From positions 1 to 14,157 of the forward strand of contig JAOZTS010000025.1 of NCBI GenBank assembly GCA_029939035.1: DNA of 14,157 bases. The letters are read 5' to 3'. Of the stretch, positions 13,101-14,157 are shown one piece after another. A program made the translations under genes and the position numbers. This DNA comes from Candidatus Altimarinota bacterium. Its GTDB lineage: Bacteria; Patescibacteriota; Gracilibacteria; UBA1369; LOWO2-01-FULL-3. Every line of letters starts with the position of its first letter. The stretch's first letter is position 1. The notes under the pieces are model-generated. The model was given only the letters and a program-made list of their open reading frames with translations. It searched no databases and was not told the origin of the DNA.

Positions 13101-14157
13101 AGGAATGGATTTCTGGATCGATCAAGACGACGATGCTGTACTAACAGTATCTGTAAACGTAAGTTCAGTTGCTGCTGGCGATGCTACAGCTGGAGAATTT
13201 ATTGACCTAAACATAGCGTTCAGTAATTTCGAAGCAGTTGCACAAAACAGTGGTGAAACTTACAAAGGAGACAAAATCGACAACGATGTAGGAGCAGCTT
13301 CAGATCTTGATTTCGGAGCAATGACATGGACAGATGATGTACATGAAATCAACCTTGCAGTTGCAACATTAGCTGGACTTGGATCAGCTCAAGAACTTAA
13401 GGTAGACGACACTGCAGCAGCAACTCCGCATAACCTACCAGTTGGTACTCTACTTTGTGTAAGTGCTGACACTACCTGTGACGTAACAGCAGAATCAGTT
13501 ATGGTTGTTACATCATGGACAGAAGGTACTGTATGGACAGACGGTGTAGATGGAGACACAGTTGCTACATTAGTTCTAAACAATGCAGATACTGCATTCG
13601 CAAACAATGACAACGTTGTTTACGCTCTACCAGGTACAGGTTACCTAACAAATGCAAAACAAATGCATGTTTACGAAACAGTACCTACTGTAGCTCTTAA
13701 CTCTGGAAGTCCTTCAGGATCAAGAACAACAGCAGCTGCTGATACTTTCTTCAAATTCGACGTAACAGCGGATTCAAACGAGAAAGTAACAGTTAGACAA
13801 GGTGTATCTTATACAACATGTGTGGCTGGTGCAGGACCTTCAACAATCACTAGTGCAGTAAGTGCAACAGCGGTTGATGGAAGCGGTTGTGACGTAACAG
13901 CAATGGGTACTAACCAAGATTCAGTTTCATACCTTAATGCAGAAGACCTAAGGGATTATGCTTACGTATCATTCTGGTTGAGACAGAACGACGATTCTGG
14001 TACAACAGCATTACTACCAGGTGATCTAGCGGTTCATACTTCAGTAGCAGCAGCAGGTTCAGATAATGAAACAGATATAGTTGCAGCTCACATGGGTGGA
14101 ACAGCTACTGTAACAATTCCAGAACTCACATGGGTATTCATACATGATGTAGCAATT
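10159..14157 (+). CDS. S-layer-type protein with SLH domains, N-terminal 1333 residues (partial)
   Basis: Open from ATG at 10159 to the window edge: 1333 codons, no stop. Residues 1-27 are a signal peptide (cleavage ATA/GEW). Residues 77-127 are an SLH motif (FLDVPET...AYAHGVLSGYSD...ITREQAAKM), and about 142-192 a second (LFPDEADFSSWA...NFRPKDNINHAEAAKV) in which NHAE replaces the usual TRAE. A divergent first motif may lie at 30-70. SLH domains attach proteins to wall polymers. The rest is a chain of beta-rich domains at roughly 212-355, 359-496, 523-717, 710-885, 886-1045 and from 1053 on. Several share the pattern 'GxLTVxxx...xxKFKxxT...FxxxxxxIxxGxTxxxxVxxDI', so they look like one diverged repeat. 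It has only ten cysteines, five apparent pairs. Codons are skewed (many CTA Leu, GGA Gly, ACA Thr), as in highly expressed genes. No Shine-Dalgarno motif was seen. Confidence 0.93.
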   Translation, partial: MHKLRKLIALLGVVAISSTLVVSTATAGEWYEPFMQDLVDVGVDFGDPGTSTTRCEWANGTVAWNDLTAEMPAEATFLDVPETHDCYEAIETAYAHGVLSGYSDSEGAPTGYVGPADLITREQAAKMVIGGESLPVIEDSGLFPDEADFSSWAKDEWYHSTVFAWNKMVGDSDTGNFRPKDNINHAEAAKVITMEAELSASYVEDDDVPDDVISEGDLLVEVSDDTPAGDTVPSKATSVVVAAWDFTAQDGDVVLDDLMVHTHGVTSLPTGSNVYLYLGDDRLTSGKSVNSSTNLANFTNLDLLISDGETVTLFLRIDIGDATQSSEMGFEIEMAEHVDGSGATVTGDFPLQGETFGISTVDAGTLTVEKNGTITNPKVGEDDVVIAKFKLSTSGEAAELEQLGLLITGNVSNDAVENLELYVSGETDPIATVDGLNSKDIANFMLDTAYDLPKGDTKSFTVKADFNTGRSADTVKVYVDETTDVVAIGGTYGFGMAVDINNASGYDGTTTACTSSAGTCSYSVLEGGDITVSSNGPTASDIATSGNNIHLLDFSLVSVSEITFRNFPIGITASETGTAQGLLNGTTANITDIKIINVDTDDVILGPIDADVLLDAFGGSAIHETTGNTDALKAYYLFTDEFGMDPGEELNLAITADVENLAALDGMTLVASLELGTTRPEIRDVNNKVITNTDSLVPSSAITGKTMTIQSPSLTASLSAVPVAGSTSRVKGEKDVPFTGIALECGSASPCKITDILLQGYLDDNGNASAFSATGTGADHSTALNEYVGSVWLEDGAGEVVAAAQSVESDGDVQFSNMVWELEAGETAIFYVVGDISADAYKNTNAENIAFGIAAAGDVDYEDNDGNSRDNLGAVNTTPTTYVTTSEGGSLTVAVDASTMKEDIIIGGVADQEVSKFKFTTTDEAFLVKKLSINARQSAATTAALGDYDNNVAKIVLSYTNSDGDTETKDGYLTEGTATFSGMDFWIDQDDDAVLTVSVNVSSVAAGDATAGEFIDLNIAFSNFEAVAQNSGETYKGDKIDNDVGAASDLDFGAMTWTDDVHEINLAVATLAGLGSAQELKVDDTAAATPHNLPVGTLLCVSADTTCDVTAESVMVVTSWTEGTVWTDGVDGDTVATLVLNNADTAFANNDNVVYALPGTGYLTNAKQMHVYETVPTVALNSGSPSGSRTTAAADTFFKFDVTADSNEKVTVRQGVSYTTCVAGAGPSTITSAVSATAVDGSGCDVTAMGTNQDSVSYLNAEDLRDYAYVSFWLRQNDDSGTTALLPGDLAVHTSVAAAGSDNETDIVAAHMGGTATVTIPELTWVFIHDVAI

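Noticed and set aside
10902..13613. Several minus-strand frames of 70-150 codons
   Set aside because: Shadows of the uninterrupted 1333-codon plus-strand gene, whose codon pattern and domains are clear.
1..14157. Alternative genetic code with TGA as glycine
   Set aside because: Known families (DnaJ, Fic, toxin, glycosyltransferase) read full-length with standard stops, and no in-frame TGA interrupts a recognisable domain.
1..14157. CRISPR array or insertion sequence
   Set aside because: No regularly spaced repeats, transposase motifs or long terminal inverted repeats were seen; the repeats present are short and regulatory or tRNA-derived.

Overview
The window reads as a piece of chromosome from an uncultured bacterium, most likely a Patescibacteria/CPR lineage; a Peregrinibacteria-like group is my best guess and is inference. 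The grounds are large SLH and cohesin/dockerin surface proteins of the kind seen in such genomes, short A/T-rich leaders with no Shine-Dalgarno motif before any start, compact intergenic spaces, and sigma-70 promoters with 17-base spacers. The standard code fits: the largest gene stays open for 1333 codons without an in-frame TGA. No rRNA, IS element or CRISPR array was seen.

Layout. 1-150 is the 5' end of a small helix-turn-helix gene that leaves the window. 252-2444 (minus) is a two-gene surface module: an exported lamin-tail/cohesin/FN3/dockerin protein followed by a small membrane-anchored cohesin protein. 2609-3412 (plus) encodes an unrecognised protein that looks like three divergent copies of one wing-HTH-like module. 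tRNA-Lys(UUU) follows at 3421-3496 (minus). 3568-5330 (minus) is a heat-shock unit, dnaJ plus a membrane protein, with a promoter overlapped by a near-perfect CIRCE operator and an intrinsic terminator just before tRNA-Lys.

At 5518-5592 (plus) lies tRNA-Glu(CUC). It is followed by about 128 bases of tightly folded sequence that ends in an exact 17-base copy of the tRNA 3' end. A small toxin-type cluster on the minus strand comes next: a RHH antitoxin and RelE/ParE-like toxin with their own promoter, and a Fic-domain protein with an HTH and its own promoter and operator. 7378-8004 is an unrecognised gene with a strong promoter. 8052-9449 is a GT-B glycosyltransferase. A 709-base intergenic region holding a probable long mRNA leader separates it from 10159-14157, the first 1333 residues of a giant S-layer-type protein cut by the window edge.

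How the parts may work together: the right side (glycosyltransferase and SLH protein) and the left side (cohesin/dockerin pair) are both cell-surface building functions. The middle holds housekeeping (dnaJ, tRNAs) and a toxin cluster beside a tRNA. The least explained element is the structured segment behind tRNA-Glu. Several of its helices use G-U pairs that work only in plus-strand RNA, so it may be transcribed together with the tRNA.
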